Part shown: positions 25,413 to 34,726 of the stretch, in pieces
Numbering within the stretch: position 1 is the stretch's first letter
Layout: every line of letters starts with the position of its first letter
Program-made: the position numbers and the translations under genes
Source: Brachybacterium sp042666875
Lineage (GTDB): Bacteria; Actinomycetota; Actinomycetes; Actinomycetales; Dermabacteraceae
Length of the DNA: 64,000 nucleotides
Direction: 5' to 3'
NCBI RefSeq assembly: GCF_042666875.1
Contig: NZ_JBHTCX010000001.1
Location: 13,043 to 77,042 of the forward strand
Notes under the pieces: generated by a model
The model's input: only the letters and a program-made list of their open reading frames with translations
Databases searched by the model: none
What the model was told of the DNA's origin: nothing

Positions 25413-25509
25413 TGTGTCTGGGGCGGTGTGCGACTCAGTGCCGGTGACGACGCCCGGCGCAGTGCTCGTGGGCTGTCCGAGCCGGTGCTCACGGCGACCC
25501 GATGTGCCT

Positions 25510-25710
25510 TTCCTCCACAATGGCAGGTTTTCCACACCCATACTGTTGACGCCGCTCAGATGTGGTAAATCGCGTGGACGTAAACCATCATTCCTCCACA
25601 GTGGCAATTCGTCCACATTGACGCCTCGCCGTTCCTCCACAGTGGCCATTCGTCCACATTCGACGCCGCCATCGTTCCTCCACAGTGGTCGCTCATCCAC
25701 AAATTCCTCC
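25510..25710. repeat. Four iterated repeats upstream of the HNH gene
   Basis: TTCCTCCACA occurs at 25510, 25591, 25632 and 25675, at intervals of 81, 41 and 43 bp. The units at 25591 and 25632 share a longer consensus: CCTCCACAGTGGC, then ATTCGTCCACATT, then GACGCC. The first and last copies are degenerate. The 81-bp gap equals two periods, suggesting a lost unit. The repeats stop about 115 bp before the start of the DUF222-HNH gene. Confidence 0.8.
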
Positions 25711-25825
25711 GGATCTCGCGAATCTCTTTCGGATTGGTGTTCGAGTCGATAAACTGGGCACGGCACGTAGGGGCCGGGGATTTCCGGGGGTGCGGCACTG
25801 TCAGGGGAAGGGAGGGGGTTTGGTC

Positions 25826-27781
25826 GTGGGCGAGGAAGAACTGCAACGAGACCACGCTGGCGAGCCCTGCCCGGGCCCGGAGGCCGCTGATTCCGCGAAC
25901 GCCCGCGAGGGCACCGCTCCTCCCGGCACGGGCGAAGGCCACGGCTTGGATGACGCTCCTGGCTCCGGTGACACTCCCAATCCGGCCGACGATGCCTGCC
26001 CCGATGACGCGTCCGGCCCTGCGGACACTGCGCCGGAACCCGAGCCCGAGGCGGAGATGCCGACAGTGCCGCCCCTGCGAGCCCGCAAGCCGCTGACCGA
26101 AGAGCGGATCCTCGAGGCCGCCGAAGCCGAGGCCGGCAGTGAGCAGGCCGATCGAGTGCAGGCGATCCATGCCGCCCTCCGTGCCCAGGCCACCGCCTAC
26201 GCGCGCCAGCTCGAGCGTGTCTGTGAGTTCTTCACCGCCGACGACGAGGTGGCAGGATCCGTGGAGGACTCGGACCTGGTCGCGCTGAAACTCGCCACTG
26301 CGATGCGCTGCTCCACCAGCCGCGCCGAGTCCATGATCCGCCACGCCCACCGCGCCATCGACCAGCTCCCCGCCGTGTTCGCGTTCCTCGATGCCGGGGA
26401 CCTCCCTGAGGACTGGCACCGCCACTTGCTGCGCAAAACCGCGGCCCTCAACGACGAGAAGATCCACATCGTCGACGTGCATGTCTCCTCGTGGGATCTG
26501 GCGAACATCTCCCGCGACCAGTTCGATAGACGCCTGAGATACCTCATCGATCTGCTCACCGCCGATGCCCTGCCCGAACTGCCCGAGACCAAGCGCCAGG
26601 TGGCGGTGGAGATCGATGATGAGCGGTGCGGGACGGCGACCATGCTGATCACCGGGCCCATCCCCGAGATCATCGCGCTGATGCACCGCATCGACACCTC
26701 CGCCCTCACCGTCCAGCAAGCACAGCGCCAAGCCCTCCGCGACGGCCAAGAAGGCCCGCTGCCGTTCGACATCGATGAGGACCTGCGTGAACGCGGCCGC
26801 GCCAAATCCCTCGCAGAGCTGCGGTACGCGGTGCTGACCCACTCGATGCTGAGCATCGACCCGGTCCAAGAACGCGGCCAGCAGTTCACCCTGAACGTCA
26901 CCGTCCCCGCCCTCACCCTCCTCGGTGCTTCGAACGCGCCCGGGCTGATCGAGGGCCAGACCCCGATCCCCGCCGAACAAGCACGCGTGTTGGCAGCGAA
27001 CGAGGATGCGACCTGGCATCGGATCCTCACCGACCCCGCCACCGGAGCGTTCCTGCCCACCGCGGCCACCACCTACAAACCCAGCGCCCAGATGTGTCAG
27101 CAGCTGCGGCTGCGCCACCCCGTGTGCGCCGCCCCCGGGTGCCGGAAAGCCACCGCCCTCAGCGCCGAGAACGACCACATCCAAGAATTCAACCACCACC
27201 ACCCCGAAGCCGGCGGCCTCACCACCCTCGTCAATCTCCACCGATTATGCTGGCGCCACCACCAGTTGAAAACCAGCGGCCGAATAGACCCCGAACGCGA
27301 CACCGGAAACACCCGCGCGCCCAGCGGCGGCAGCATGCCCGATAATGAGGGCGGCCCGGGAAATCCGGCACCCGATCCCAGGGGCCCCGGCATCCCCAGT
27401 GGTACCGGTCGTGGCGCTGGCTCCGAAAACGACGCCAGCAATACTTTCAAGGGGCACGACCGCGCCGACCCGTTCCACGGCAGCAGCGGCGGGCCCCTGG
27501 AGACCCGGTGGAGCATCGACCTCGCCGCCCGCGCCCGCACCCGCGAAGAGACCGACCTCGCCACCCCACACCTCGTCGCCGCCCTCAACACCGCCTGGAA
27601 CCACCACGAACGCATCCAGGACCAGGCCACCCAGGCCCAAGAACAAGACGCCCAACGCTCCGAGACCGAACGAATCACCGAAAAGCGCCGCGAACGCGAA
27701 CGCAGATTCCTCGGCAAACGCGCCGACCCCACACCCCCGCCGCCGCCCCGCCCAGAGGACGACGAACCACCACCGTTCTGA
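25826..27781 (+). CDS. DUF222 / HNH endonuclease (13E12 repeat family)
   Basis: A 651-residue protein of the actinobacterial 13E12 family. An acidic, Pro-rich N-terminal region (about 1-75) is followed by the helical DUF222 domain (about 85-390) and an HNH nuclease domain near residues 433-485: CAAPGCRK, then NDHIQEFNHHHP, then LVNLHRLCWRHHQLKT. The zinc-finger Cys pairs and the catalytic His are all present, so it looks intact. A charged, Arg-rich tail follows. GTG 25826 has GGGAGGGGG 7 nt upstream; TTG 25820 is possible. The family is multicopy and probably mobile; its target is unknown. Confidence 0.9.
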   Translation: MGEEELQRDHAGEPCPGPEAADSANAREGTAPPGTGEGHGLDDAPGSGDTPNPADDACPDDASGPADTAPEPEPEAEMPTVPPLRARKPLTEERILEAAEAEAGSEQADRVQAIHAALRAQATAYARQLERVCEFFTADDEVAGSVEDSDLVALKLATAMRCSTSRAESMIRHAHRAIDQLPAVFAFLDAGDLPEDWHRHLLRKTAALNDEKIHIVDVHVSSWDLANISRDQFDRRLRYLIDLLTADALPELPETKRQVAVEIDDERCGTATMLITGPIPEIIALMHRIDTSALTVQQAQRQALRDGQEGPLPFDIDEDLRERGRAKSLAELRYAVLTHSMLSIDPVQERGQQFTLNVTVPALTLLGASNAPGLIEGQTPIPAEQARVLAANEDATWHRILTDPATGAFLPTAATTYKPSAQMCQQLRLRHPVCAAPGCRKATALSAENDHIQEFNHHHPEAGGLTTLVNLHRLCWRHHQLKTSGRIDPERDTGNTRAPSGGSMPDNEGGPGNPAPDPRGPGIPSGTGRGAGSENDASNTFKGHDRADPFHGSSGGPLETRWSIDLAARARTREETDLATPHLVAALNTAWNHHERIQDQATQAQEQDAQRSETERITEKRRERERRFLGKRADPTPPPPPRPEDDEPPPF

Positions 27782-27908
27782 CGGCGGGCGGCGATTATGG
27801 CCATCGACGGCACAGAGTCACCGCCGCCAACCTGCCGAGGCGTCGACGTCGACGGTCCAGCTGCTGCTCGCCCCGTGGAACGGTGCTCGCAGGCTGACCA
27901 GAGTCCGG

Positions 27909-28703
27909 TCAGGCCACTAGGTCCGACAGAAGCGCGCGGACCAGACCGGCGATGCGCCCGTCCGCCTCATCCTGACCGAGTCCGGCGGTCATGACGGCCA
28001 GGATTCGCACGTCGGGCCCGGTCGGATCACCGATGTAGGCCACATCGTGGCGGTAGCCGTCGACCCAGCCGGACTTCGATCCCCATTCGATGCCGTCCTG
28101 CAGCGGCGTCGCGATCACCGGAATGCGCTGAGCACGCAACGCGTCGCGCGCCAGCGCTCGGGACGCGCGGGAGAGCCCGCCGCCCTCGTCCACCAGCACC
28201 CGCATCGTCTCGGCGAGATCGGCGGCACAGGTCTCGTTGGTCGCACCGGCCTCGAGCGCGCTCCCGTCCCCGATCAGCCGTTCCACCCGCGTCGCCGACA
28301 GGCCGAGGTCGGCGATCACCCTCGCCACGCTCTCGAGGCCCACGAGATGGACGAGGTGGTTCGTCGCCTCGTTGCTCGAGCGATCGATCATCCGCACCGC
28401 CAGGTCACGCACCGCAATCGGTTCGCCCTCGGCCGGGTGCGTCTGATCCAGATGATCCCCACCGAGACTGAACGAACGCCCGTCCGCCCCGATGAACGTC
28501 GACGTGGAGCCCACCATGGCGTCCAGATCCAGCTCTCCACGGTCGGCGGCATGCAGGGCGGCGAGGAGGACATGCAGCTTGATCGTGCTGGCGGCGTAGT
28601 AGGCACGGTCCGCCCCCTCGGACGCGAGCCGCCGGCCGTCCGCGTCGAGCAGGCAGTACGAGACGGCGACCTGGTCGGGAACGGCGGCGGTCGGGATCGG
28701 CAT
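27909..28703 (-). CDS. Class A beta-lactamase-like serine hydrolase
   Basis: A 264-residue protein with the three motifs of the serine beta-lactamase/DD-peptidase fold: STIK (Ser39-Lys42), SSN (109-111) in place of SDN, and KSG (210-212). The omega-loop Glu is not obvious. No signal peptide or lipobox is present, unusual for a lactamase, so a cytoplasmic esterase or amidase role is possible. A TAGGCT box (28710-28715) lies 6 nt before the ATG and no Shine-Dalgarno is seen, so the mRNA is probably leaderless. It converges on the HNH gene. Confidence 0.8.
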   Translation of the reverse strand: MPIPTAAVPDQVAVSYCLLDADGRRLASEGADRAYYAASTIKLHVLLAALHAADRGELDLDAMVGSTSTFIGADGRSFSLGGDHLDQTHPAEGEPIAVRDLAVRMIDRSSNEATNHLVHLVGLESVARVIADLGLSATRVERLIGDGSALEAGATNETCAADLAETMRVLVDEGGGLSRASRALARDALRAQRIPVIATPLQDGIEWGSKSGWVDGYRHDVAYIGDPTGPDVRILAVMTAGLGQDEADGRIAGLVRALLSDLVA

Positions 28704-28737
28704 GCACCGAGCCTATCCGCGCAGAGTCGCAGGAGGG

Positions 28738-30249
28738 TCAGCGGGTGACGGGGATGTCCGTCAGTCGCCAGCGCCCCTGGACCTCCTCGATGGTCACGGT
28801 CTCCCCCACCGGGGTGCCGCCCGGGTAGACGATCTCGTCGACGCGCGTCGTGCCGCCGTCGATGCGTGAGTTCGTCCTCAGGTCAGCGAGTGGGCGGATC
28901 ACGGAGTCGTCCCCGGTCACTCGGTGCAGCGCGGGGAACGTCGCCACAGGACCGTTCATCACGGCGATACCGCCATAGGTCTTCATCAGGATGACGTCCT
29001 CGGGCATCGGCACGTCACCCTTCGCGTCACTCACGCCGATCGACGAGCCGACCTCGTCGTCCAGTCTCGTGATCTCGAAGCGCACCACCAGATGATCCTG
29101 GACGAGACGGGCCGACGGAGCACGGAACCGCACCGGCGTGAGGTCGTCGAACTCCACACCCTCCTCGCCGGTGGCAACCGGGCCCTCGATCTCCGGGAGG
29201 TCCCGGGAGACGGTCTCTTCGGTCTCGACCGGGGTGTCGATGCTCAGCTCGACGCGCCGGTTCAAGGCCCGCCCCTCCTGCGTATCGTTGCTGGCCACCG
29301 GGCTGCTCTCGCCCTGCCCCGAGACCTCCAGCGGGTAGTCCTGGCCGTCGATCAGCGTTCCCAGGACGTCGGCGACGGCCTGGGCGCGACGCTCTGAGAG
29401 GTCCTGGTTGAAGGCCTCGTCATCGACGTCGTCGGTATGGCCGACGACCTGCACCGGCCCCGGCTCGTGCTCGGAGAGCGTCTGTGCGGCCTGGTCGATC
29501 ACGGCCTGGGCGTCCTGCCCCAGGTCCGCCGAGCTGGAGTCGAACAGGACGTCCGCCCCGAGGCTGACGGTGGTGCTCTCCTGGGTGCTCTCGGTCCTGG
29601 TGGTGGTCGTGAGATCGGTGGTGTACGAGATCAACGGGTTGATCGGGGCGACCGTGACCGCGGAGAGGTCGAGCGGCTCCTTGGGGTCGATCTCGGGGAT
29701 CTCGCCCTCGGTGACGGGGACACCGGAGAGCAGCCCGCCCTTGGGGATCAGCACCGAGACCTCGTCGGGCCCGAGATCTCCATAGACGAGGTGGAGGCTC
29801 TCCGTCCCCGCGGATCCGGAGCGATCCTTCCAGGCCGCCTCGGGCTCGGTATGCACCGAGCGGTCCTCGGCGTCCATGGCGATCATGGCGACCCGGTCCC
29901 CGTCGAGGTCGAGCAGCCGCAGGCCGTCGAGCTGGCGGGCGTCGACGTAGTCGCTGGAGGCGACCGATTCGAACGCGCGCACCGGCCCGAAGTCGAGGAC
30001 GTCGTCCGGGTCGTCCGCGGTGATCTCGATCGTGACCACCAGGTAGTCACCGGTGCGAATCACCGAGGTGACCGCGACGTCCAGCTGGAGCGGGCCGTAG
30101 GTCACCGGCACGGACGGCGGCGGCGCGTCCGACGGGGAGGCGGCCCCGTCAGAGGCACCCCCGCCGTCGGACCCGTCGCTGTTCTGGCCGTCGCAGGCCG
30201 CGATCACCGGCGCGGTGATCAGTCCGCCGATCAGTGCGCGTCGTCGCAT
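28738..30249 (-). CDS. Lipoprotein with OmpA-like peptidoglycan-binding domain
   Basis: A 503-residue lipoprotein. The signal MRRRALIGGLITAPVIAAC ends in a lipobox Cys, followed by an acidic Gly/Ser-rich linker. Two similar beta-rich regions (about 45-190 and 390-500) flank a central OmpA C-like domain (about 225-350) with LFDSSSADLGQDAQAVIDQA and VVGHTDDVDDEAFNQDLSER, the residues that hold diaminopimelate-type peptides. It should tether the membrane to peptidoglycan. OmpA-like domains are less common in monoderm actinobacteria. GGGGAGGGG precedes the ATG at 30249. Confidence 0.82.
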   Translation of the reverse strand: MRRRALIGGLITAPVIAACDGQNSDGSDGGGASDGAASPSDAPPPSVPVTYGPLQLDVAVTSVIRTGDYLVVTIEITADDPDDVLDFGPVRAFESVASSDYVDARQLDGLRLLDLDGDRVAMIAMDAEDRSVHTEPEAAWKDRSGSAGTESLHLVYGDLGPDEVSVLIPKGGLLSGVPVTEGEIPEIDPKEPLDLSAVTVAPINPLISYTTDLTTTTRTESTQESTTVSLGADVLFDSSSADLGQDAQAVIDQAAQTLSEHEPGPVQVVGHTDDVDDEAFNQDLSERRAQAVADVLGTLIDGQDYPLEVSGQGESSPVASNDTQEGRALNRRVELSIDTPVETEETVSRDLPEIEGPVATGEEGVEFDDLTPVRFRAPSARLVQDHLVVRFEITRLDDEVGSSIGVSDAKGDVPMPEDVILMKTYGGIAVMNGPVATFPALHRVTGDDSVIRPLADLRTNSRIDGGTTRVDEIVYPGGTPVGETVTIEEVQGRWRLTDIPVTR

Positions 30250-30328
30250 GGTGCTGCCCCTCCCCCTCGGCCCCTCAGAGAGCGAGCCTACGGGGAGACC
30301 GCGGGAGAGGGGAGCGATACCTCGCGGC

Positions 30329-31177
30329 TCAGGCGCCCTGACGACCGCCGAACTCGCCGGGGTTGCCGCCGCGGCGGCCTGCCTCGCCCTTGTGCAGAGC
30401 GGTGATCGCCTCGATCTCGTCGTCGGCGAGCTCAACCTCGAGGGAGGCGAAGTTCGACACGATGCGCTCGGGGGTCTCGGACTTCGGGATCACCACGTTG
30501 CCGAGGGCCAGGTTCCAGGCGATGACGACCTGCGCGGTGGAGGCGCCGTGCTTGTCGGCGATCTCCTGGACCACGGGGTCGGAAAGCTCGCCGCCGCCCT
30601 GGCCCAGCGGCGACCAGGACTCGGTGACGATGTTCTTGGAGGCGTGGAACTCGCGCAGCTCGGGCTGGTTGAAGTAGGGGTGGAGCTCGATCTGGTTCAG
30701 CACCGGCCGCACACCGGTCTCGGCCTCGACCTTCTCCAGGTCCTCGACGCGGAAGTTCGAGACGCCGATGGAGCGGATACGGCCCTGCTCCTGCAGCTCG
30801 ATGAACGTCTTCCAGGTCTCGACCGCGAGACCGTTGGCGGGGGCCGGCCAGTGGATCAGATAGAGGTCGAGCTCCTCGAGCCCGAGATCCTCCATGGTGG
30901 CGTCGAAGGAGCGCAGGGTGTTCTCGCGCCCCTGGTCCTGGTTGGGGACCTTCGAGGTCACGAACACGTCATCGCGCGCGAGACCCGCCGACTTCAGGCC
31001 CTGGCCGACGCCGGCCTCGTTGTTGTAACCGCGGGCGGTGTCGATGTGGCGGTAGCCGGCCTCGAGTGCTCGGGCGACGACGTCGGTGGCCACGGAATTC
31101 TCCACCTGCCAGACGCCGAACCCGAGCTGCGGGATCGAACGGCCGTCGTGGAAGGGGATGGAGGGCGAGCTGGGCAT
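30329..31177 (-). CDS. Aldo/keto reductase, 2,5-diketo-D-gluconate reductase type
   Basis: A 282-residue AKR5-like enzyme. The signature YRHIDTARGYNNEAGVG (about 43-59) carries Asp and Tyr, VTSKVPNQ (about 75) the Lys and LYLIHWPAP (about 108) the His. VIPKSETPERIVSNF is the C-terminal NADPH-binding signature. Such enzymes reduce diketogluconates, methylglyoxal and other carbonyls. GAGGAGAATC precedes the ATG. It is the last of a minus-strand series behind a NUDIX gene (84 bp upstream), possibly with its own promoter. Confidence 0.93.
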   Translation of the reverse strand: MPSSPSIPFHDGRSIPQLGFGVWQVENSVATDVVARALEAGYRHIDTARGYNNEAGVGQGLKSAGLARDDVFVTSKVPNQDQGRENTLRSFDATMEDLGLEELDLYLIHWPAPANGLAVETWKTFIELQEQGRIRSIGVSNFRVEDLEKVEAETGVRPVLNQIELHPYFNQPELREFHASKNIVTESWSPLGQGGGELSDPVVQEIADKHGASTAQVVIAWNLALGNVVIPKSETPERIVSNFASLEVELADDEIEAITALHKGEAGRRGGNPGEFGGRQGA

Positions 31178-31261
31178 GATTCTCCTCGTGATGAAACAGG
31201 TGAGTCGGCGACTCCCAGGCTAGCGTTTTCCTCCCGGCCCCGGGCGCTGGTCCGCCCGGCG

Positions 31262-31699
31262 TCAGACCGCGCAGACCCCGAGCGAGACGGGCCGGCTGCT
31301 GGGATCGGACTCGAGCCAGCGGGCGAGTTCGACGGGATGGAAGCGGTACTCGGCGAGGCGATCCAGGGGAAGCCAGGCGGTGCCCACCTGCCCCGGATCC
31401 GGCTCGGTGCCGATACCCGGTTCCTCGCCCTCGGCCAGGCCGGCCCAGTATGCCACGCTGACCTGGTGGAACGGCGGGATGAGGAGCTCGTAGAGGCAGG
31501 CCAGCTGATGGACCTCGACCAGTGCCCCGATCTCCTCGCGGCACTCGCGGATCAGCGCCGACACCTGGTCCTCGCCGTGCTCCTGGCCGCCGCCCGGCGG
31601 GGCGTACACGTCGCTGCCGTCGGGATCGATGTAGTGATTCATGAGCACGTGCGCATCGCGGACGATCAGCGCCTTCACTCCCAGTCGCGGTGAGCTCAC
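31262..31699 (-). CDS. NUDIX hydrolase
   Basis: A 145-residue protein with a complete NUDIX box at about residues 36-58 (GGGQEHGED, then RECREEIG) that matches GX5EX7REUXEEXGU. It should hydrolyse a nucleoside diphosphate linked to another group, with Mg2+ in the cytoplasm. Start is GTG and overlaps the stop of the upstream PTS-IIA-like gene (GTGA at 31696-31699), so the two are translationally coupled, an unusual pairing. Substrate unknown. Confidence 0.88.
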   Translation of the reverse strand: MSSPRLGVKALIVRDAHVLMNHYIDPDGSDVYAPPGGGQEHGEDQVSALIRECREEIGALVEVHQLACLYELLIPPFHQVSVAYWAGLAEGEEPGIGTEPDPGQVGTAWLPLDRLAEYRFHPVELARWLESDPSSRPVSLGVCAV

Positions 31700-32217
31700 G
31701 CGCGATCCTCCTCTCTCTGGCCAGGGTCGACGTTACCCAGCTGTGCCATCGCGCGCTCGCGCAGCTGCTCGTCGCCGGCCGCGGCCAGCAGATCCGCGAC
31801 GGCCGACTCGTCCCGCAGCACGCCCACCAGTCGCTGCAGCGTCGCCAGGTGCTCCGTGGCGTCGCGGAGCAGGGGCATGGCCACCAGCTGCACGTCCACG
31901 GTGCCGCCGCTGCCGCCCATCTCCCCGAACGGCACGGGCCGGGCCAGGGTCGCCAGCGCGAGGCCGGGGACAAGGACATGCTCGGGATCGGCATGCGGGA
32001 TCGCGGTGGGGATCGGCGTCGGCAGGCCCGTGGGGTAGCGCAGCTCGCGCTGGTGCAGGGCGTCGGGGAAGCCGGGCGTCACCGCGCCGTCGTCCAGCAG
32101 CCGTCCGGCCAGGGTGCGCAGCACGTCCTCGGCGCTGGCCACGTCGAGGCCGGAGAGGACGACGCCGAGCTCGAGGCGCGGCGCAGCAGGGTCGCGGTGA
32201 CGAGGATCTGTGGTCAT
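31696..32217 (-). CDS. PTS EIIA-like protein (fructose/galactitol type)
   Basis: A 173-residue stand-alone EIIA of the PTS_EIIA_2 fold. The phospho-acceptor is likely His75 in LPTPIPTAIPHADPEHV. No EIIB or EIIC gene is nearby. GGGAGG precedes the ATG at 32217. It is divergent from a SorC-family sugar-responsive regulator across 97 bp. An orphan EIIA next to a sugar regulator may phosphorylate or sense a sugar system encoded elsewhere, or serve a regulatory role. Confidence 0.82.
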   Translation of the reverse strand: MTTDPRHRDPAAPRLELGVVLSGLDVASAEDVLRTLAGRLLDDGAVTPGFPDALHQRELRYPTGLPTPIPTAIPHADPEHVLVPGLALATLARPVPFGEMGGSGGTVDVQLVAMPLLRDATEHLATLQRLVGVLRDESAVADLLAAAGDEQLRERAMAQLGNVDPGQREEDRA

Positions 32218-32314
32218 GGGGCCTCCCGGGTCGGTGCCACAGATTCTGTCATCCCCTCGCCCTGTCCCTGCGTACGCTGGGCGGATCCGTTCCCGCGCGT
32301 CCCAGGAGAACCGT

Positions 32315-33271
32315 ATGCCCGCACCTCGCGACACCGCCGTGATCGTGCGGGCGGCCCGGCTCTACTACGAGCAGGGCCGTTCGCAGACGGAGGTCGCCCA
32401 CGAGCTCGGGCTCTCGCGCTCGAACGTCTCCCGGATCCTCACCCAGGCGCGGGACCGCGGAATCGTCGAGATCGCGATCCACGACCCCGAGGGACCGCCG
32501 CGGCGTGACGAGGCTCTGGAGGCAGCACTGCGGGCGGCGTTCTCCCTGCGCGAGGCCCATGTCGTCTCGGCGCCGCGCACCACCGCGATGGAGGCGGTGG
32601 CCCGCCAGGGTGCTGCGGCTCTGGCCGAACGGGCCGCGCACGTGGGCGGCATCGGCGTCTCCTGGGGGCAGACGGTCCAGAACGTGGTCGCCCAGCTCGA
32701 GGCCCTACAGCTGCGGCCGACGCCCCGCGTCCTGCCCCTGGTGGGCGGGCACAGCGCGCTGGACCAGTTCGACTCCGGTGACTCCGTGCTCCGGGTGCTC
32801 GCCTCGCGGCTGGGCGCGCGACCGGAGACCCTGTACGCGCCGGCGGTGCTGGAATCGGCGACCACAGCGGCCACCCTGCGCTCCGAGTCGAGCATCGGGA
32901 AGGTGCTCGCCGCCGCCGCGCAGGTCGAGCTCGCCCTGGTGGGCATCGGATCCGTGGGCCTGCATTCCTCCCCGCACATCGTCTCGCTGATGAACCTCAG
33001 CGAGACCGAGCGCGCCGCCTTCGAGGCCCAGGACCCCGTGGGCGACGTGTGCGGGCGGTTCGTCGATGCGCACGGGGTGCCGCTGGGGGCGCCGACGGAC
33101 CAGCGGGTGCTCGCGGTGACCTTCTCCGAGCTGCTGCGGATCCCCGAGGTGGTCGGCGTCGCGGCCGGCGCCGAGAAGGCCCCCGGGGTGCGCGGCGTGC
33201 TGCGCAGCGGGGCGATCGACACCGCGATCGTCGACGCCGAGCTGGCCCGGGAGATCCTCGCCCGCGCTTGA
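32315..33271 (+). CDS. SorC-family sugar-binding transcriptional regulator
   Basis: A 318-residue regulator. An N-terminal helix-turn-helix (AARLYYEQGRSQTEVAHELG, then LSRSNVSRILTQARDRGIVE; residues 12-52) is joined to a sugar-phosphate-binding domain (about 60-318) with GVSWGQTVQNVV and LVGGHSALDQFDSGDSVLRVLA. SorC/DeoR-type proteins are relieved or activated by a phosphorylated sugar. CAGGAGAA precedes the ATG. It is divergent from the PTS-IIA-like gene, its most likely target. Confidence 0.9.
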   Translation: MPAPRDTAVIVRAARLYYEQGRSQTEVAHELGLSRSNVSRILTQARDRGIVEIAIHDPEGPPRRDEALEAALRAAFSLREAHVVSAPRTTAMEAVARQGAAALAERAAHVGGIGVSWGQTVQNVVAQLEALQLRPTPRVLPLVGGHSALDQFDSGDSVLRVLASRLGARPETLYAPAVLESATTAATLRSESSIGKVLAAAAQVELALVGIGSVGLHSSPHIVSLMNLSETERAAFEAQDPVGDVCGRFVDAHGVPLGAPTDQRVLAVTFSELLRIPEVVGVAAGAEKAPGVRGVLRSGAIDTAIVDAELAREILARA

Positions 33272-33285
33272 TCCCCGCACGCGCC

Positions 33286-33316
33286 TTGCCCTGGAGCGCG
33301 CTCCAGGAGTCACACT
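33286..33316 (+). promoter_or_regulatory. MerR-type promoter of the merR gene
   Basis: TTGCCC (33286-33291) and CACACT (33311-33316) are separated by 19 bp, the long spacer typical of MerR-controlled promoters. The 18-bp perfect palindrome CCTGGAGCGCGCTCCAGG (33290-33307) fills the spacer. The ATG of merR follows the -10 box by 6 nt, implying a leaderless, autoregulated transcript. Confidence 0.75.
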
Positions 33317-33322
33317 CGGATC

Positions 33323-33720
33323 ATGACCGATGGGATCGCGATCGCCGATGCGGCGGGGCAGCTCGCCCTGACCTCGGACACGCTGCGCTACTACGAACGG
33401 GCCGGCCTGCTGCTGCGGCCCGTGCCCCGCTCGGCCAGCGGGCAGCGCCGCTACGAGGACCCTGACCTCGCCTGGATCGCGCTGATCACGAGGCTGCGCG
33501 CGACGGACATGCCGATCCGCGAGATCCGCCGGTACGCCGACCTGGTGCGGGCGGGGGCGGGCAACGAGCAGGAACGGCTCGAGCTGCTGCAGGCCCACCG
33601 GCAGGTCGTGCTCACCCAGCTCGCCGACGTCACCGCCCACCTCGGGGCGATCGAGCAGAAGATCGGTATCTACGAGGACGCGCTTGACGTGGAGCGCGCT
33701 CCAAGGAGTTGTCTGGACCC

Positions 33721-33724
<4 letters not shown>
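33323..33724 (+). CDS. MerR-family transcriptional regulator
   Basis: A 133-residue MerR protein: winged-helix DNA-binding part (LALTSDTLRYYERAGLLLRPVPR, residues 15-37), RRYEDPDLAWIALITRLRATDMPI and a coiled-coil dimerisation helix (about 80-120). There is no long effector domain and no metal-binding cysteine cluster (the one Cys is near the end), so it likely senses a small organic or redox signal. Its last codons contain the operator of the next gene and its TGA overlaps that gene's ATG. Together they form a regulator-reductase unit. Confidence 0.9.
33684..33714 (+). promoter_or_regulatory. Second MerR-type promoter, inside the merR coding end
   Basis: TTGACG (33684-33689), a 19-bp spacer holding the palindrome TGGAGCGCGCTCCA (33690-33703), and TTGTCT (33709-33714) lie within the last codons of merR. 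The ATG of the aldo/keto reductase follows by exactly 6 nt, as at the merR promoter, so its mRNA should be leaderless. Confidence 0.78.
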
Positions 33725-34722
<998 letters not shown>

Positions 34723-34726
34723 GCTC

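Larger units (their letters stand above)
25256..25825. other. Accessory intergenic patch: palindrome and iterated repeats
   Basis: About 570 bp without a convincing gene. It contains GC-rich short repeats (25256-25330), a 23-bp perfect inverted repeat (25362-25412), four copies of a CCTCCACA-based repeat (25510-25710) and the HNH gene's upstream region with GGGAGGGGG before its start. Base composition falls below that of the flanks from about 25500 on. Confidence 0.7.

Noticed and set aside
25510..25710. CRISPR array
   Set aside because: The copies are degenerate, only four, spaced unevenly (81, 41, 43 bp) with no unique spacers and no cas genes.
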